Source of the DNA: Bacteroidota bacterium
GTDB lineage: Bacteria; Bacteroidota; Bacteroidia; Chitinophagales; Chitinophagaceae
Direction of reading: 5' to 3'
NCBI GenBank assembly: GCA_947460175.1
Contig: CANHGW010000004.1
Location: forward strand, 41,179-105,178
Length of the DNA stretch: 64,000 nt
Shown here: positions 24,372 to 35,300 of the stretch, in pieces
Layout: the number at the start of each line of letters is the position of its first letter
Position numbering within the stretch: the stretch's first letter is position 1
Program-made: the position numbers and the translations under genes
Notes under the pieces: model-generated
The model's database searches: none
The model's input: only the letters and a program-made list of their open reading frames with translations
Told to the model about the DNA's origin: nothing

Positions 24372-26075
24372 ATGAAGAGTCTCCTACTTTTTTTACTCAC
24401 ATTAGTTTCAGTCAGTGCAACAGCACAAAAGTTTTTCTCTTCAAAAGACTATCCGAATCGTAGCTTTCGATACCCACTTGATACAGCTGTATCATTGGTT
24501 GGCAATTTTGGCGAATGCCGGCCGAATCATTTTCATTCGGGCATCGACATACGCACATTTGGAAAAGAAAATCTTGTAGTGCATGCCATCGAAGATGGCT
24601 TTATTTCAAGAATAAAAATAGAACCCGGTGGCTTTGGCAATGCAATTTATGTAACACACCTCAATGGGTATACATCACTCTATGCTCATTTGAATCGTTT
24701 TTTCCCTGAACTTGAAGCCTATGTAAGACGCAAGCAATATGAAACTAAAAGCTGGAAACAAGACCTCATGATACCTCCTCATGAATTTCCAATACGAAAG
24801 GGTAAGTCAATCGCATGGAGTGGAAATACGGGATCAAGCTCAGGACCTCACCTACATATGGAAATACGTGACACAAAAACCGAAGCCCCATTGAATGGAT
24901 TATTATTTTATAATTCTATACCTGACAACAAGCCCCCTATTATCAAACAACTTGCGATCTATGATGGCACGCAAAGCATATACGAGCAAAAACCTACATT
25001 AGTCAATATCACCAAGGTTGGCAACGATTACAAGCCTACTAAAGAAACAATCCAAATCAATTCATCTAAAGCTTTTGTAGGTATACGAGGAGATGATTAT
25101 ATGGCAGTGGCTACAGGTACATTGGGCATATTTGAAACTCGTGTCTTTGTGGATGGTCAACCATTTTTTGGTTGGCAAATGGACAATATCAGTTATGATA
25201 TTACACGATATATGAATGCTATAGCTGATTACAAAGTGAAAAAAAATGGCGGTTCTTGGATTCAGCTATGTCGTAAATTGCCTAATGACAAATTGAATGT
25301 GTACAAATCGTTTAGCAACAGCAATGGAGTGATTGATTTAAGCGATGGTATTGCCAAAAAAATACGAATCGAAGTATACGATACAAAGTATAATTCGACT
25401 TCTACAGAATTTTATCTTCAAGGAAATTCAATGGTGAATACCCCAACATGTGAAACTAAATTCACACAAGGCAAAGTCAACAAATTTTCGAATAGCAATA
25501 TTGAATTAAGTTTAAAAGAAGATTGTTTATACGATGATATTTGTTTTAAAACATCTATCAAAAATTCTTCTAACCCTTATTCGCATATCTATCAAGTTCA
25601 TTATCCTTATGTGCCTCTACATAGCTATTTCGATTTGAAACTGAAACCTAAATCTCCCCTATCTGCTTCCTTGAGCGAAAAAATTGCTGTAGTCAAATAT
25701 CCTTACACTGGCGAAACTAACAAAAAAGGAAAAGCAGGAAAACTCCTCGATGGCAAGGTAATCGTGCAAGTGAGAGACTTTGGCGAATACGAAATAGTCA
25801 TTGATGACAAAGCCCCTACAATTACATCGACTATAAAGAATGGTGATAATATTGGCAATAGTAAGCGACTTAATTTTGTAGTGAAAGACGAAACAACATC
25901 AATTGCCAATTGCGAAGCGACTTGTGATGGACAATGGCTACGACTCGTGCAGCGAGGAGATAATTATTATTACGAACTTGACGATTATTTTCCAAAAGGA
26001 ACTCATCAATTTATGTTAGCAGCTTTCGACGAAAACAACAATAAAAAAACAGTCAGCTATACGCTGACACGATAA
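24372..26075 (+). CDS. M23-family metallopeptidase, envelope
   Basis: This 567-residue secreted protein has a signal peptide (MKSLLLFLLTLVSVSATAQ) followed directly by a LytM/M23 domain: the HxxxD zinc ligands H55 and D59 (HFHSGID) and the HxH pair H160/H162 (GPHLHMEIRD). The C-terminal 350 residues are beta-rich with no motif I know, and probably bind cell wall or substrate. It should cut peptidoglycan crosslinks in the periplasm. It is the first gene of a tight run with bcp (9-base gap) and the zincin gene, a linkage without an obvious functional reason. Confidence 0.9.
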   Translation: MKSLLLFLLTLVSVSATAQKFFSSKDYPNRSFRYPLDTAVSLVGNFGECRPNHFHSGIDIRTFGKENLVVHAIEDGFISRIKIEPGGFGNAIYVTHLNGYTSLYAHLNRFFPELEAYVRRKQYETKSWKQDLMIPPHEFPIRKGKSIAWSGNTGSSSGPHLHMEIRDTKTEAPLNGLLFYNSIPDNKPPIIKQLAIYDGTQSIYEQKPTLVNITKVGNDYKPTKETIQINSSKAFVGIRGDDYMAVATGTLGIFETRVFVDGQPFFGWQMDNISYDITRYMNAIADYKVKKNGGSWIQLCRKLPNDKLNVYKSFSNSNGVIDLSDGIAKKIRIEVYDTKYNSTSTEFYLQGNSMVNTPTCETKFTQGKVNKFSNSNIELSLKEDCLYDDICFKTSIKNSSNPYSHIYQVHYPYVPLHSYFDLKLKPKSPLSASLSEKIAVVKYPYTGETNKKGKAGKLLDGKVIVQVRDFGEYEIVIDDKAPTITSTIKNGDNIGNSKRLNFVVKDETTSIANCEATCDGQWLRLVQRGDNYYYELDDYFPKGTHQFMLAAFDENNNKKTVSYTLTR

Positions 26076-26084
26076 AAAAAAACT

Positions 26085-26546
26085 ATGATTACATTAAACC
26101 CAGGCGAGAAAGCACCAGCCTTTTCATTGAAAAATCAAGATGGCAAAAAGGTAAGTCTTAAAGATTACAAAGGTAAAAAAATAGTCTTGTTCTTTTACCC
26201 AAAAGACATGACCCCAACTTGCACAGTAGAAGCTTGTAACCTACGCGACAATTATAATTTATTGAAAAAAGAAGGCATCGAAATCATAGGCATTAGCCCC
26301 GATGATGAAACCTCACATCAGAAATTTATTGGCAAGCACGAATTACCTTACACCTTACTTGCAGATACAACAATGAAAACACTCAACGACTATGGAGTTT
26401 GGGGCGAAAAAAGTATGTATGGCCGAAAGTACATGGGTGTACTTCGTACGACTTTTTTAATCAATGAAGATGGCAAAATACATGACATCATTGTAAAAGT
26501 ACAATCAAAAGATCATGCAAAACAAATCTTAAAACTTTGGAAATAA
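26085..26546 (+). CDS. bcp: Thiol peroxidase of the Bcp/PrxQ type
   Basis: This 153-residue peroxiredoxin reduces peroxides in the cytoplasm. The peroxidatic cysteine is C46 in MTPTCTVEACNLR, and the resolving C51 five residues later is the mark of the atypical 2-Cys Bcp group. The IVLFFYPKD strand before it and GVLRTTFLINEDGKI after it complete the fold. The length is normal. It lies 9 bases behind the M23 peptidase gene and 4 bases before the zincin gene, so the three are cotranscribed. Confidence 0.95.
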   Translation: MITLNPGEKAPAFSLKNQDGKKVSLKDYKGKKIVLFFYPKDMTPTCTVEACNLRDNYNLLKKEGIEIIGISPDDETSHQKFIGKHELPYTLLADTTMKTLNDYGVWGEKSMYGRKYMGVLRTTFLINEDGKIHDIIVKVQSKDHAKQILKLWK

Positions 26547-26550
26547 TCCC

Positions 26551-26889
26551 TTGAGGATGAATATACGTATCAAAGAAAACTCATGGATAGCACGTATAGC
26601 TGCTTACAAATTAGGCGCAGCCAATTGCGCCATTGTGATAGGCCCCAACATTCATTTATACAATGCCACTAAAGAGCAACTGATACATAATACGCCTTGG
26701 CTACGACATGAAATAGCACATGTATTACAATGGAAAAAACATGGTTTTATCCCTTTTATTACAAAGTATCTTCTTTATTCCATTCGATTTGGATATAGTA
26801 ATAACCCATTTGAAATAGAAGCTCGAAAGGCCGAATCAGACCTTGACTTTTTAGCTCGAATCAATATTGACGAAAAAAATATTTGCTAA
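26551..26889 (+). CDS. Small zincin-like protein with HExxH motif
   Basis: This 112-residue protein consists of little more than a zinc metalloprotease helix, LRHEIAHVLQW (H53, E54, H57), preceded by a beta segment (CAIVIGPNIHLYNAT) and followed by FEIEARKAESDLDFL. In zincins of the DUF4157 kind the glutamate in FEIEA would be the third ligand. There is no signal peptide, so the place of action is probably the cytoplasm. It is the third gene of the M23-bcp run. Whether it is an active peptidase cannot be told from the sequence. Confidence 0.65.
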   Translation: MRMNIRIKENSWIARIAAYKLGAANCAIVIGPNIHLYNATKEQLIHNTPWLRHEIAHVLQWKKHGFIPFITKYLLYSIRFGYSNNPFEIEARKAESDLDFLARINIDEKNIC

Positions 26890-26920
26890 TTCTTAAATTA
26901 CCTTATTTTTACATACACGA

Positions 26921-27307
26921 ATGGTACAACAAATCACAGAAGGAATCTGCATTACAGTAGAAACATTTTACAACAAAGATCAATCCAATCCATTGCTCAA
27001 TGAATATACCTTTGCCTATCGAGTATCGATCGATAACAATTCCAATTTCCCTGTAAAATTATTACGACGACATTGGCAAATATTTGATAGCAACGGCAGT
27101 CACCGGGATGTAGAAGGCGAAGGTGTAGTAGGTCAGCAACCCATCATGGAACCTGGCGAATCGTTTCAATACATGTCGGGAGCAAGTATACGTACCGATA
27201 TAGGCCGTATGGCAGGCACTTACCAAATGGAAAATATGTTGAATAAAAAACTCTTTAATGTTACCATTCCTGAGTTTGATTTGATAGCCCCATACAAAAT
27301 GAATTAA
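26921..27307 (+). CDS. apaG: ApaG-domain protein
   Basis: This 128-residue protein is a single ApaG domain: ITVETFYNKDQSNPLLNEYTF, then RRHWQIFDSNGSHRDVEGEGVVGQQP, and GESFQYMSGASIRTDIGRM with the core YxSG. The fold is a fibronectin-III-like sandwich. E. coli ApaG was linked to Co2+/Mg2+ efflux, but the molecular role is not established. It stands alone between the zincin gene and the PBP gene. TATTTTTA just upstream (within 26900-26915) may be a weak promoter. Confidence 0.92.
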   Translation: MVQQITEGICITVETFYNKDQSNPLLNEYTFAYRVSIDNNSNFPVKLLRRHWQIFDSNGSHRDVEGEGVVGQQPIMEPGESFQYMSGASIRTDIGRMAGTYQMENMLNKKLFNVTIPEFDLIAPYKMN

Positions 27308-27379
27308 GTTCATTTTCAACCAATTATAATCCAATCTGAATAAAAGCCAGTTTTTTATTTTTTGTAACATACATTTTAA

Positions 27380-27387
27380 TAGCTTTG
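27380..27387 (+). promoter_or_regulatory. Promoter of the PBP1A-DUF3108 operon
   Basis: TAGCTTTG fits TAnnTTTG and is 26 bases before the ATG at 27414. A TTTG at 27361-27364 is closer than usual (15 nt). Confidence 0.4.
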
Positions 27388-27413
27388 CTAATGTATTTGC
27401 ATACACACTCATT

Positions 27414-29642
27414 ATGAAGAGAAGTATAAAATTTTTATGGATTAGTTTATTGTTAGGTATTGTTGGGTTCAACATTCTTATATGGATGATCAATGCAGGA
27501 TGGCTAGGCTATATGCCTAAGATGGAAGAACTCGAAAATCCAAAATCGGCCACAGCCTCCGAAATATTTTCGGGTAACGATACCAAAATTGGTCAATTCT
27601 ATTTGGAAAACCGCGATCCAGTGAGGTACAGCGAAATTTCCTCGCATGTATTTGATGCATTAATTGCCACTGAAGACGAACGATTTTACGAACATAGTGG
27701 AGTGGATGCCGAAGCCATAGGCCGTGCATTATTTGGTGTAATTACATTTAGTCCACGTGGTGGTGCAAGTACCATTACTCAGCAGTTGGCAAAACATTTA
27801 TTAGATCAGGGTTCCAAAAACTTTGCAGAACGTATTATTGAAAAGCTTAAAGAGCAAATAGTCGCTGTGAAGCTCGAAAAAAACTTGACTAAACAAGAAA
27901 TACTAACGCTATACTTAAACTCAGTACCTTGGGGTTACAATGCATTTGGAATAAAAAGCGCCTCAAAAACCTATTTTAACAAAATGCCCAAAGACCTCAA
28001 CGTAGCAGAAGCTGCTATGCTTGTGGGTATGCTAAAAGGCTCGTCGATGTATAATCCTGTTAGACACGAAGAACGTACAACCAATCGAAGAAATACTGTA
28101 TTAGACCAAATGGTCAAAAATTTTAAAATATCTGCCTCCGAAGCACAACAACTCAAAGATCAACCTATCAAATTGGATTTTGCGCCTACCATGGACAATC
28201 ATCATGATGGCGTTGCACCTTATTTCCGTCAGGTAGTAGAACAAGATGTGAAAGCATGGTGTAAATCACGCGGATTAAATCTATACAAAGATGGTTTGAA
28301 AATATACACAACTATTGATACTACTATGCAACAGTATGCAGAAGAATCTGTAGCAAAAGCGATGTTTGGTAAATTCAGAAGCGTAGGCTCTGGCCGATGG
28401 GCAAAACATAATCAAACATTGATGCGGGCAGTAAGAGAAACTGAACGTTATAAAACATTAAAAGAAGAAGGCTTGGATGAAAAAGCCATCATGGTCAATT
28501 TCAATACTAAAACCAAAATGAAAGTTTTTTCTTGTAATAATAACCGAGAAAAAGATACCACTATTACGCCGCTCGATAGTATTAAATATATGAAAGGTTT
28601 TGTTCAAACTGGATTTATGGTGATGGACCCTTCTACTGGAGAGGTAAAAGCATGGGTTGGGGGTATTAATCATAAATACTTTCAGTATGACCACGTCAAT
28701 ATCAATACAAAACGTCAGGTGGGTTCTACTATTAAACCATTATTGTATTGCTTAGCAGTAGACAATGGCTATTCACCTTGTCAATCTATTTCATTGAACC
28801 CAGTGATGTTTCCTGGCCATGGATGGTATGGACCCGATAAAAGCCGAGGTGCTATGCCAATGAAGACAGCCTTGGCATTTTCGAAAAATAATGCAACCGT
28901 CAATATTTTAAAACTTGTTGGTATCAACTCATTTGTTGATTTTGTAAAAAAACTTGGTATTGTAAGTAAGGTGAATGCATACCCTTCGGTTTGTCTTGGT
29001 GCTGATGATATATCTGTGATCGAAATGCTACGAGCTTATACTATGTTCCCTAACTATGGTATCAATACCAAACCTATTTATATTACTCGTATTGAAGATC
29101 GCAATGGCAACGTACTCGAATCATTTGTACCAGAACGTAAAGAGGTAATCAATGAAATCACAGCATACAAAATGATACGTATGATGATGGGTACCGTATT
29201 GATAGGTACAGGTAAACGTCTCAAACCAGGCTGGGGTATCAAAGGTGAATGTGCTGGCAAAACAGGTACCACCAATAGTGAAGCGGATGCTTGGTTTATT
29301 GGATACACTCCCCAACTGCTTGCAGGTGCTTGGGTTGGTTGCGAGGATCGATTTGTGGGTGAAGGCTTGGGCGAAGGTGCTAGAGCTGCCATGCCAATAT
29401 GGGGTGAATTTTTTAAACGAATTCAAGCCGATGAAAAATTAGGCTACAGTACAGTTGATAAATTTGAAAAACCAGCATCGATGGAAGGCATGGATGAATG
29501 TGATACAGAAGATCAATTGAGCTTACAACGAGCTGAAGCCGTTATGAATGTATCAAGAGGGCTTCCACCTGAAGAGGATATCAAAGAAGAAAACAAATTT
29601 GATAATTCAGATAAGGGGACCTCACAAGATGATTATAAATAA
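27414..29642 (+). CDS. Class A penicillin-binding protein (PBP1A type)
   Basis: This 742-residue bifunctional enzyme polymerises glycan strands and crosslinks them. One N-terminal membrane helix (FLWISLLLGIVGFNILIWM) anchors it. The transglycosylase domain has ATEDERFYEHSG with catalytic E87 and GGASTITQQLAKHLL. The transpeptidase domain has STIK (S438-K441), SKN (490-492) and KTG (616-618). The length is normal for the family. The C-terminal tail (residues 700-742) is acidic and looks unstructured. The stop codon overlaps the ATG of the DUF3108 gene by one base, so both should be made together at the inner membrane. Confidence 0.95.
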   Translation: MKRSIKFLWISLLLGIVGFNILIWMINAGWLGYMPKMEELENPKSATASEIFSGNDTKIGQFYLENRDPVRYSEISSHVFDALIATEDERFYEHSGVDAEAIGRALFGVITFSPRGGASTITQQLAKHLLDQGSKNFAERIIEKLKEQIVAVKLEKNLTKQEILTLYLNSVPWGYNAFGIKSASKTYFNKMPKDLNVAEAAMLVGMLKGSSMYNPVRHEERTTNRRNTVLDQMVKNFKISASEAQQLKDQPIKLDFAPTMDNHHDGVAPYFRQVVEQDVKAWCKSRGLNLYKDGLKIYTTIDTTMQQYAEESVAKAMFGKFRSVGSGRWAKHNQTLMRAVRETERYKTLKEEGLDEKAIMVNFNTKTKMKVFSCNNNREKDTTITPLDSIKYMKGFVQTGFMVMDPSTGEVKAWVGGINHKYFQYDHVNINTKRQVGSTIKPLLYCLAVDNGYSPCQSISLNPVMFPGHGWYGPDKSRGAMPMKTALAFSKNNATVNILKLVGINSFVDFVKKLGIVSKVNAYPSVCLGADDISVIEMLRAYTMFPNYGINTKPIYITRIEDRNGNVLESFVPERKEVINEITAYKMIRMMMGTVLIGTGKRLKPGWGIKGECAGKTGTTNSEADAWFIGYTPQLLAGAWVGCEDRFVGEGLGEGARAAMPIWGEFFKRIQADEKLGYSTVDKFEKPASMEGMDECDTEDQLSLQRAEAVMNVSRGLPPEEDIKEENKFDNSDKGTSQDDYK

Positions 29643-30415
29643 TGTATTTTAAATTTATCTTTTTATACGCAAGCTTACTGTTTAGTACATTTATTTCAAT
29701 TGCTCAATCAAGTCATTTTTGTGGTATTAAAAATCAAAGTACCCAATCAGGTGAAGAACTAACTTACAAAGTATATTATACACTTGCAGGGGCTTATATA
29801 GGTGCAGGCGAAGCGGTATTTTCCAACAAACTAGAAACCTTGCAAAACAAACCTGTATGGCATGTGACGGGTGCTGGTAAAACCTATAAATCCTACGATT
29901 GGTTCTACAAGGTACGCGATGTGTATGAAAGTTATATTGACACATCTACCATGCTTCCCAAAAAATTTGTACGCGATGTACATGAAGCTAATAATCGCAT
30001 TTATAACTCAGTATTATTTCAGCATGAGCAAAAAAATGCAGTTTCAACCAATGGTGTTTTCAAGATTCCAGATTGTGTGCAAGATGTATTATCGGCAATT
30101 TATTACGCTCGCAACATTGATTTTAATCTTTACAAGCCGGGCGACAAAATCCCACTATCACTTTTTCTAGATGATGCAGTATATCCTACCTATATTCGTT
30201 ACTTAGGTAAAGAAAAATTGACTACCAAATACGGCACTTATAATACTATCAAGTTCCGCCCTAATCTACTGGAAGGCACCTTATTCAAAGGTGGTGAAAA
30301 AATGGAAGTATGGGTAACAGACGATAAGAATCATTTACCTGTGTTTATCATTACACCCATACTTGTAGGGAGTATCAAAGTGTATTTGATAGGTAGTAAA
30401 AATTTGAGGAATTGA
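29642..30415 (+). CDS. DUF3108 protein, secreted
   Basis: This 257-residue protein has a signal peptide (MYFKFIFLYASLLFSTFISIAQ) and a DUF3108 domain across nearly the whole length: GEELTYKVYYTLAGAYIGAGEA, YKSYDWFYKVRDVYESYID and YGTYNTIKFRP. The family is periplasmic and beta-rich; its function is not known to me. It overlaps the PBP1A stop codon by one base, so a role in envelope building is a fair guess. It converges on ispF with no spacer; I see no terminator between the two. Confidence 0.83.
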   Translation: MYFKFIFLYASLLFSTFISIAQSSHFCGIKNQSTQSGEELTYKVYYTLAGAYIGAGEAVFSNKLETLQNKPVWHVTGAGKTYKSYDWFYKVRDVYESYIDTSTMLPKKFVRDVHEANNRIYNSVLFQHEQKNAVSTNGVFKIPDCVQDVLSAIYYARNIDFNLYKPGDKIPLSLFLDDAVYPTYIRYLGKEKLTTKYGTYNTIKFRPNLLEGTLFKGGEKMEVWVTDDKNHLPVFIITPILVGSIKVYLIGSKNLRN

Positions 30416-30898
30416 TTACAATTCAATCTTCTTCACCAGCACACTTGCATGCGCAACGATGCCTTCTTCTCGTCCTACAAAACCTAGTTTTTCGGTAGTA
30501 GTCGCTTTGATTGAAATGGCATCTATATCCATATTTATACATTCCGCAATAGCATGTTGCATAGCAGCAATATGAGGTTTTATTTTTGGTAATTCAAGGC
30601 AAACCGTACTATCAATATTGACCAGTTCATAGCCTTTACTTAGTAGTACATCATTGCTTTTGCGTAGCAATATTTTACTATCAATATTTTTGTAGGCCAT
30701 ATCTGTGTCGGGAAAATGAGTCCCTATGTCTCCAGCATTCACAGCACCCAACATGGCGTCGCATATAGCATGCAAAAGCACATCGGCATCCGAATGTCCT
30801 AGTGCGCCTTTGGTATGTGGTATGAGAATTCCTCCTAGCCAAAACTCTCGCCCTTCTGTCATTTGATGATAATCGATACCATAGCCTATTCTATACAT
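30416..30898 (-). CDS. ispF: 2-C-methyl-D-erythritol 2,4-cyclodiphosphate synthase
   Basis: This 160-residue enzyme of the MEP isoprenoid pathway closes the cyclodiphosphate ring. The zinc ligands D9, H11 and H43 are present in GIDYHQM and HSDADVLLHA, and GDIGTHFPDTD and the late ATTTEKLGFVGREEGI complete the fold. The length is normal. Its first codons are preceded by a terminator that ends the porV transcript, so it should have its own promoter, of which I see no good match in the short gap. It converges on the DUF3108 gene. Confidence 0.96.
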   Translation of the reverse strand: MYRIGYGIDYHQMTEGREFWLGGILIPHTKGALGHSDADVLLHAICDAMLGAVNAGDIGTHFPDTDMAYKNIDSKILLRKSNDVLLSKGYELVNIDSTVCLELPKIKPHIAAMQHAIAECINMDIDAISIKATTTEKLGFVGREEGIVAHASVLVKKIEL

Positions 30899-30918
30899 AG
30901 TGTTTGATTTTGTAGAAC

Positions 30919-30949
30919 AAAAAAAGCTATTTTATCAATAGCTTTTTTT
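30919..30949 (-). terminator. Terminator of porV (possibly bidirectional)
   Basis: AAAAAGCTATT (30921-30931) pairs with AATAGCTTTTT (30937-30947) around TTATC and is flanked by A and T runs on both sides. It stands between porV and ispF, both on the minus strand. Confidence 0.8.
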
Positions 30950-30976
30950 ATTACTTATAATTTAAAAAATGACTTC

Positions 30977-32260
30977 TTATTTTTTGTCTTTCTTCTCTTT
31001 ACGATCATTCTTTTCATTTCCTTTATCGTCTCCGTCTTCTTTTTTACCAAATACTATTTTATTTAAATCGTCGAAATCAAAGACTAATGAAAAGCGAAGT
31101 GTATTAGATAATGGATTTCGGTTGATACCAGAACCAGATGGCACTAAGTATGCAAAATTTAATCCAAACATACTGTATTTAACACCCACACCTACTGTTA
31201 AAAATCTACGATCACCTTTGTATTTACTTTCGTAAAAGTAACCTGCTCGAGCAAAAAATTGATTCTGATAGGAATACTCAGCACCTATACTCATCATCAC
31301 TTCTTGCAATTCTTCACTCATTCCTTTAGGTGCATCGCCAAATGAACCCAATACACCACTCATCAACGATTTGTCGAAAGGATAGGTTTGAATAAAATTA
31401 CCTGCAGAATCTTCAGTCAATTGTGGTGAAGGGACCAACAATTTATTAAAATCCAATGCTACAGTTAATTTATTAAATTCATCTATATTATAATTGTAAG
31501 CTAGTCCTAAACCAAGATTCGTAGGTATAAAATCTTTACGATCGTTGGTATACGAAATCTTTGAACCCAAATTAGTGATTGCAAGGCCAGCATTGATAGA
31601 TGAAGCTTGACCTGTTTCATCGTTCATTTTAAGTTGCTTGGTATAAAATGCACCAAAGTCAACAGCAAATGAATTACCAGGTTTAAAAATCACACCAGTA
31701 TTATTTGCAGCACCATTAATGATATTGGAATGGATGTATTTACCACTCAAACCGATGGATAAATTTTCAGATAACTTACGAGAATAACCTAAGTCAAATG
31801 AAAATTCACGAGGCTTACCAGTACCGGCAGGCTGTGCATCAATAGTGGTATAGTTGATATCACCCAATGAGAAATAACGCATACTCAAACTGATAGCTTG
31901 ATTTTTATTGTCTTTTTCACCAAATTTTGCATAAGCGGATCCATAAAATAAAAATATATCTGGAACTAAATCCTTCAACCAAGGTGTATAGGTTATCGAC
32001 ACCCCTGCTTCTTTATCAGACATAGCCAATTTGGATACATTCCAAAATTGTGCATTGGCGTCGGGAGAAAGTGCAATACCCACATCACCCATAGCTCCAG
32101 AACGTGCATCTGGACTGATACGCATGAATGGAACCGCTGTTGTAATCGTATTATATTGGGGTCCAGTATCAGAACCTCCTAAATTAGTTTGTGCAAAGGA
32201 GTTACTGCTTGCCAATCCAAGGGCAACACATATTGAAAACTTAATTGTTTTTACCGTCAT
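30977..32260 (-). CDS. porV: Type IX secretion outer membrane protein PorV (LptO)
   Basis: This 427-residue outer membrane barrel is the shuttle that takes T9SS cargo from the translocon to the PorU sortase. Evidence is the signal peptide ending SNSFAQ, the family signature ITTAVPFMRISPDARSGAMGD at about 37-57, DANAQFWNVSKLA, and a FadL-like barrel through SLVFDFDDL. The last 25 residues are lysine- and aspartate-rich and extend past the barrel. porU lies next to it upstream in the same direction, the standard pairing in Bacteroidota. A separate promoter (32299-32306) means porV need not rely on porU transcription. Confidence 0.92.
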   Translation of the reverse strand: MTVKTIKFSICVALGLASSNSFAQTNLGGSDTGPQYNTITTAVPFMRISPDARSGAMGDVGIALSPDANAQFWNVSKLAMSDKEAGVSITYTPWLKDLVPDIFLFYGSAYAKFGEKDNKNQAISLSMRYFSLGDINYTTIDAQPAGTGKPREFSFDLGYSRKLSENLSIGLSGKYIHSNIINGAANNTGVIFKPGNSFAVDFGAFYTKQLKMNDETGQASSINAGLAITNLGSKISYTNDRKDFIPTNLGLGLAYNYNIDEFNKLTVALDFNKLLVPSPQLTEDSAGNFIQTYPFDKSLMSGVLGSFGDAPKGMSEELQEVMMSIGAEYSYQNQFFARAGYFYESKYKGDRRFLTVGVGVKYSMFGLNFAYLVPSGSGINRNPLSNTLRFSLVFDFDDLNKIVFGKKEDGDDKGNEKNDRKEKKDKK

Positions 32261-32298
32261 TATTTTATTTAATTAAAAGTAGAGGTTTTCTCTATAGG

Positions 32299-32306
32299 CA
32301 AAAGTA
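32299..32306 (-). promoter_or_regulatory. Promoter of porV
   Basis: TACTTTTG on the minus strand, 38 bases before the porV ATG, matches TAnnTTTG. The -33 element is weak. Confidence 0.45.
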
Positions 32307-32358
32307 AGTTTTAAATAGTAGAATTGAGATGGCGAAGATATGATAAAATATTGATTTC

Positions 32359-35300
32359 CTAATTCAAAATCACAATTTTTTGCAACTTACTATCTGAAAA
32401 TCCACTAGCAGATTTCACGGATAATTTATATATATACACGCCATTTCCTAGTTTATCGCCCAATTCATCCTTCCCATCCCATTCAATATCATTGACACGC
32501 GTACCAGGTGTATTGACCATGGTACGGATCGACTTCACTACCTTCCCTGTGATTGAGTAGATATTGATTGTCACGTAGATGTTTTCATTGGGCATATTAT
32601 GCTCAAACATAAACTGGGTGCGAGTAGAGAATGGATTAGGATAATTGTATACACGATCTAAATTGCCCTCACCTGAACCTACTACTACAAAATCAAGCTT
32701 TACTTCAGAAGAATTATTGAATACATCCCAAGCTTTTATCATCATAGAATGCATGCCTTCACTCAAATTATTGACTGGGAAACGAACAACACCTGATCTG
32801 TAATCGTCTAAATCAGCTTCAAAAAAATTGTTTAATACATAGGTATTTTGAACATTGCCATCCAATACAGCAGTGATGTCATGACCGATTGAATTACCTG
32901 TATAATTAATACCATTATCATCAAATAATTTGAGCAACATAGTAGAATTTTTAGTAGTTATTCCCCCATTTACAAATTTCTCATCGTTCATATATGCCTT
33001 GATGATGGGGCCTGCATTATCAGTCCCAGCATTGGCTGCGCTTCCTCCTATGTATATTTTTTTGTCATAGCCATTGGCATCTTCAGTTTCATTGTTGGCA
33101 TAGTAACTTATCTTACCCAAGTCAATTGCATAATTGATGTCTTTAGGTACAACAAATGTAAACGTGAATTTACCATTTTTTACGGTCGCCTTCCCTTTAT
33201 AAATTGCGTTATTTTGAACATAATAATCACGCTTTGGACTATCTCCGTCATTTTGCAAGGTTGTAAGTTTTTTTGGCTTATCATAGATAGTTGGATAGAC
33301 AACACCGTTGTAATTGCTTAAAAAATTGCCGTTTAAATCGCTCACATGTCCTGTAATAGTATATTTCCCCAAGGCTTTTAAAGTATCATATGCAACTGTA
33401 ACCGATACCCCATTGATACTATCGGTATGTATTCTATGTTTGGGAAAAGCGAGTGGCAATCCTGGATCACCTAACAATGCAAACTTTCTAAAGTTAGAAG
33501 CCGTATACTCATCAAGGCTAGTAACATAACGCAAATTTTTAGACAGTCGATACGAATCTCCTAAGGCTGGATAGCGGCCATCGGCCATGGGTCCAAAACC
33601 TTCTTTAAGATAGTTCAAATTCATGATTCGATTCTGATCAGCATATACAAGTTGAGTAGTTGTCATCAATGCAATAGCCCCACCATCTGCTTTCGTCAAT
33701 AATATTTCACCAGCGGAATTAATTGTTGGATTATCAAATGGTGCAAAGTCGCATGTAGCAGTAATAAACAATGGTAGTTTGTTTAAGTTAGTTAAGTAAT
33801 TGACATCATCCATTGAAAAAATTCGTTCTTCACACCAACCCAAGGGACCGCCATGACCATTGTAATTCATTAGAAACGTTCCATTGTATAGATTTGCAAC
33901 CACGGCTTTATTCGCATCGGGTGTACGAGGACCTGCTGGTGTAGACTGTTGCACATAGCCATCTACATATATTTTATAATTATTAAAAACAGGTAGAGAA
34001 TCAGCAACAAATTTTGACATCAATTCGCCATCTTCCAAATGGGTTGCACCATCTCCATCATCTGCATTAAATGTCATATTATTTTTCCAAGGTCCAAATG
34101 ATTTTGGACTATCATAATGAATCACTTTATTCACTACATCAGTTGCTTTGGCTAATGTACTTACTGTAAATCGTCCTATACCAATATCAAGCACATTGGT
34201 ATGTGTGAAAGAATAATTATTAATATCTTCATCATCATCTAAAAATCCAAAAAAATCATCTGTACAATATCCTGAAGTTTTATTGACACTTTCGAATGTT
34301 TCATATACCGGTACTATGTTGGTATTATTGGTGACTCGATTTTTGTAATCGTATGAGGCATCTCCGAATAACAACACATAACTTGGCATTGAATTGATAG
34401 AAGCTTTGTCATAATACATCTTAAGGAAATCGCGCATTGCAGATACATCTTGAGAACCAGAAGAAAATTCATTGAAAATTTCCTGAGGCGTGACTACCAA
34501 TGTTCGATAGCCTCGTTTAGCAGCATGATAATTGGCTAATCGATCAGCTTCTGATTTGAGAGATGGTTGTGTAATGATGATATAATCTTTGGCTGTGGAA
34601 TTATGCAAGTTTTGATTAGCTACACGTTCAATATAGGTAGGCGTATTGGCTACACTTCCATCGGTTGCTACAAATCGATGTAATGAAGAAGCATCTTGAA
34701 TAAATGTCATTGTTGTTCCGCTTATAGTCGTATTCATTTTTGAAGGTACAAGTGGTGAAGTCACATCCCAAACTTGTGTATTGGCATTTACATTTTGTAT
34801 AGTATACATTGCGGTATTACCATTAGCTACAGAATTCCAATCCGCAAAGTTGAGATACCCATTAAAGATTAAATTACGACGAAGATTTACTTCAAAAAAA
34901 TCAAGATAAGCAAATGCACTGCTACTTCCTTTTGTAAATGTAAAATTCAATCCGAGTGAAGGAGAACTGATAGATAAATCAGAGGTAATATCAGACACTC
35001 TCAGTACAGGATCGCTATAATTTACACCTATTTTATCCAAACTGATGGATTGTAAAATTGCACCATTGGCATATACATTCATCGTGCTTAGTCCTGAATA
35101 GGATATAGCCCCTACCCTTGTTCTTACATAGGCCATCGAAGACAAATCGGCATCAGGGAAATTTAAATTATAATTTCTGGTAAGATAGCGCCCAGGCTGA
35201 TCATTAAATTCATCGCCCCACCATACTTTACCAAACTTACCAGGATTGACTGAGTCTTTTTCATAAAAATAAAAATCGTCGTAACTAGTTACATTCGTAT

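Noticed and set aside
27380..27399. Second promoter box TGTATTTG near the PBP1A gene
   Set aside because: It has G in place of the conserved A; the TAGCTTTG just upstream matches better.
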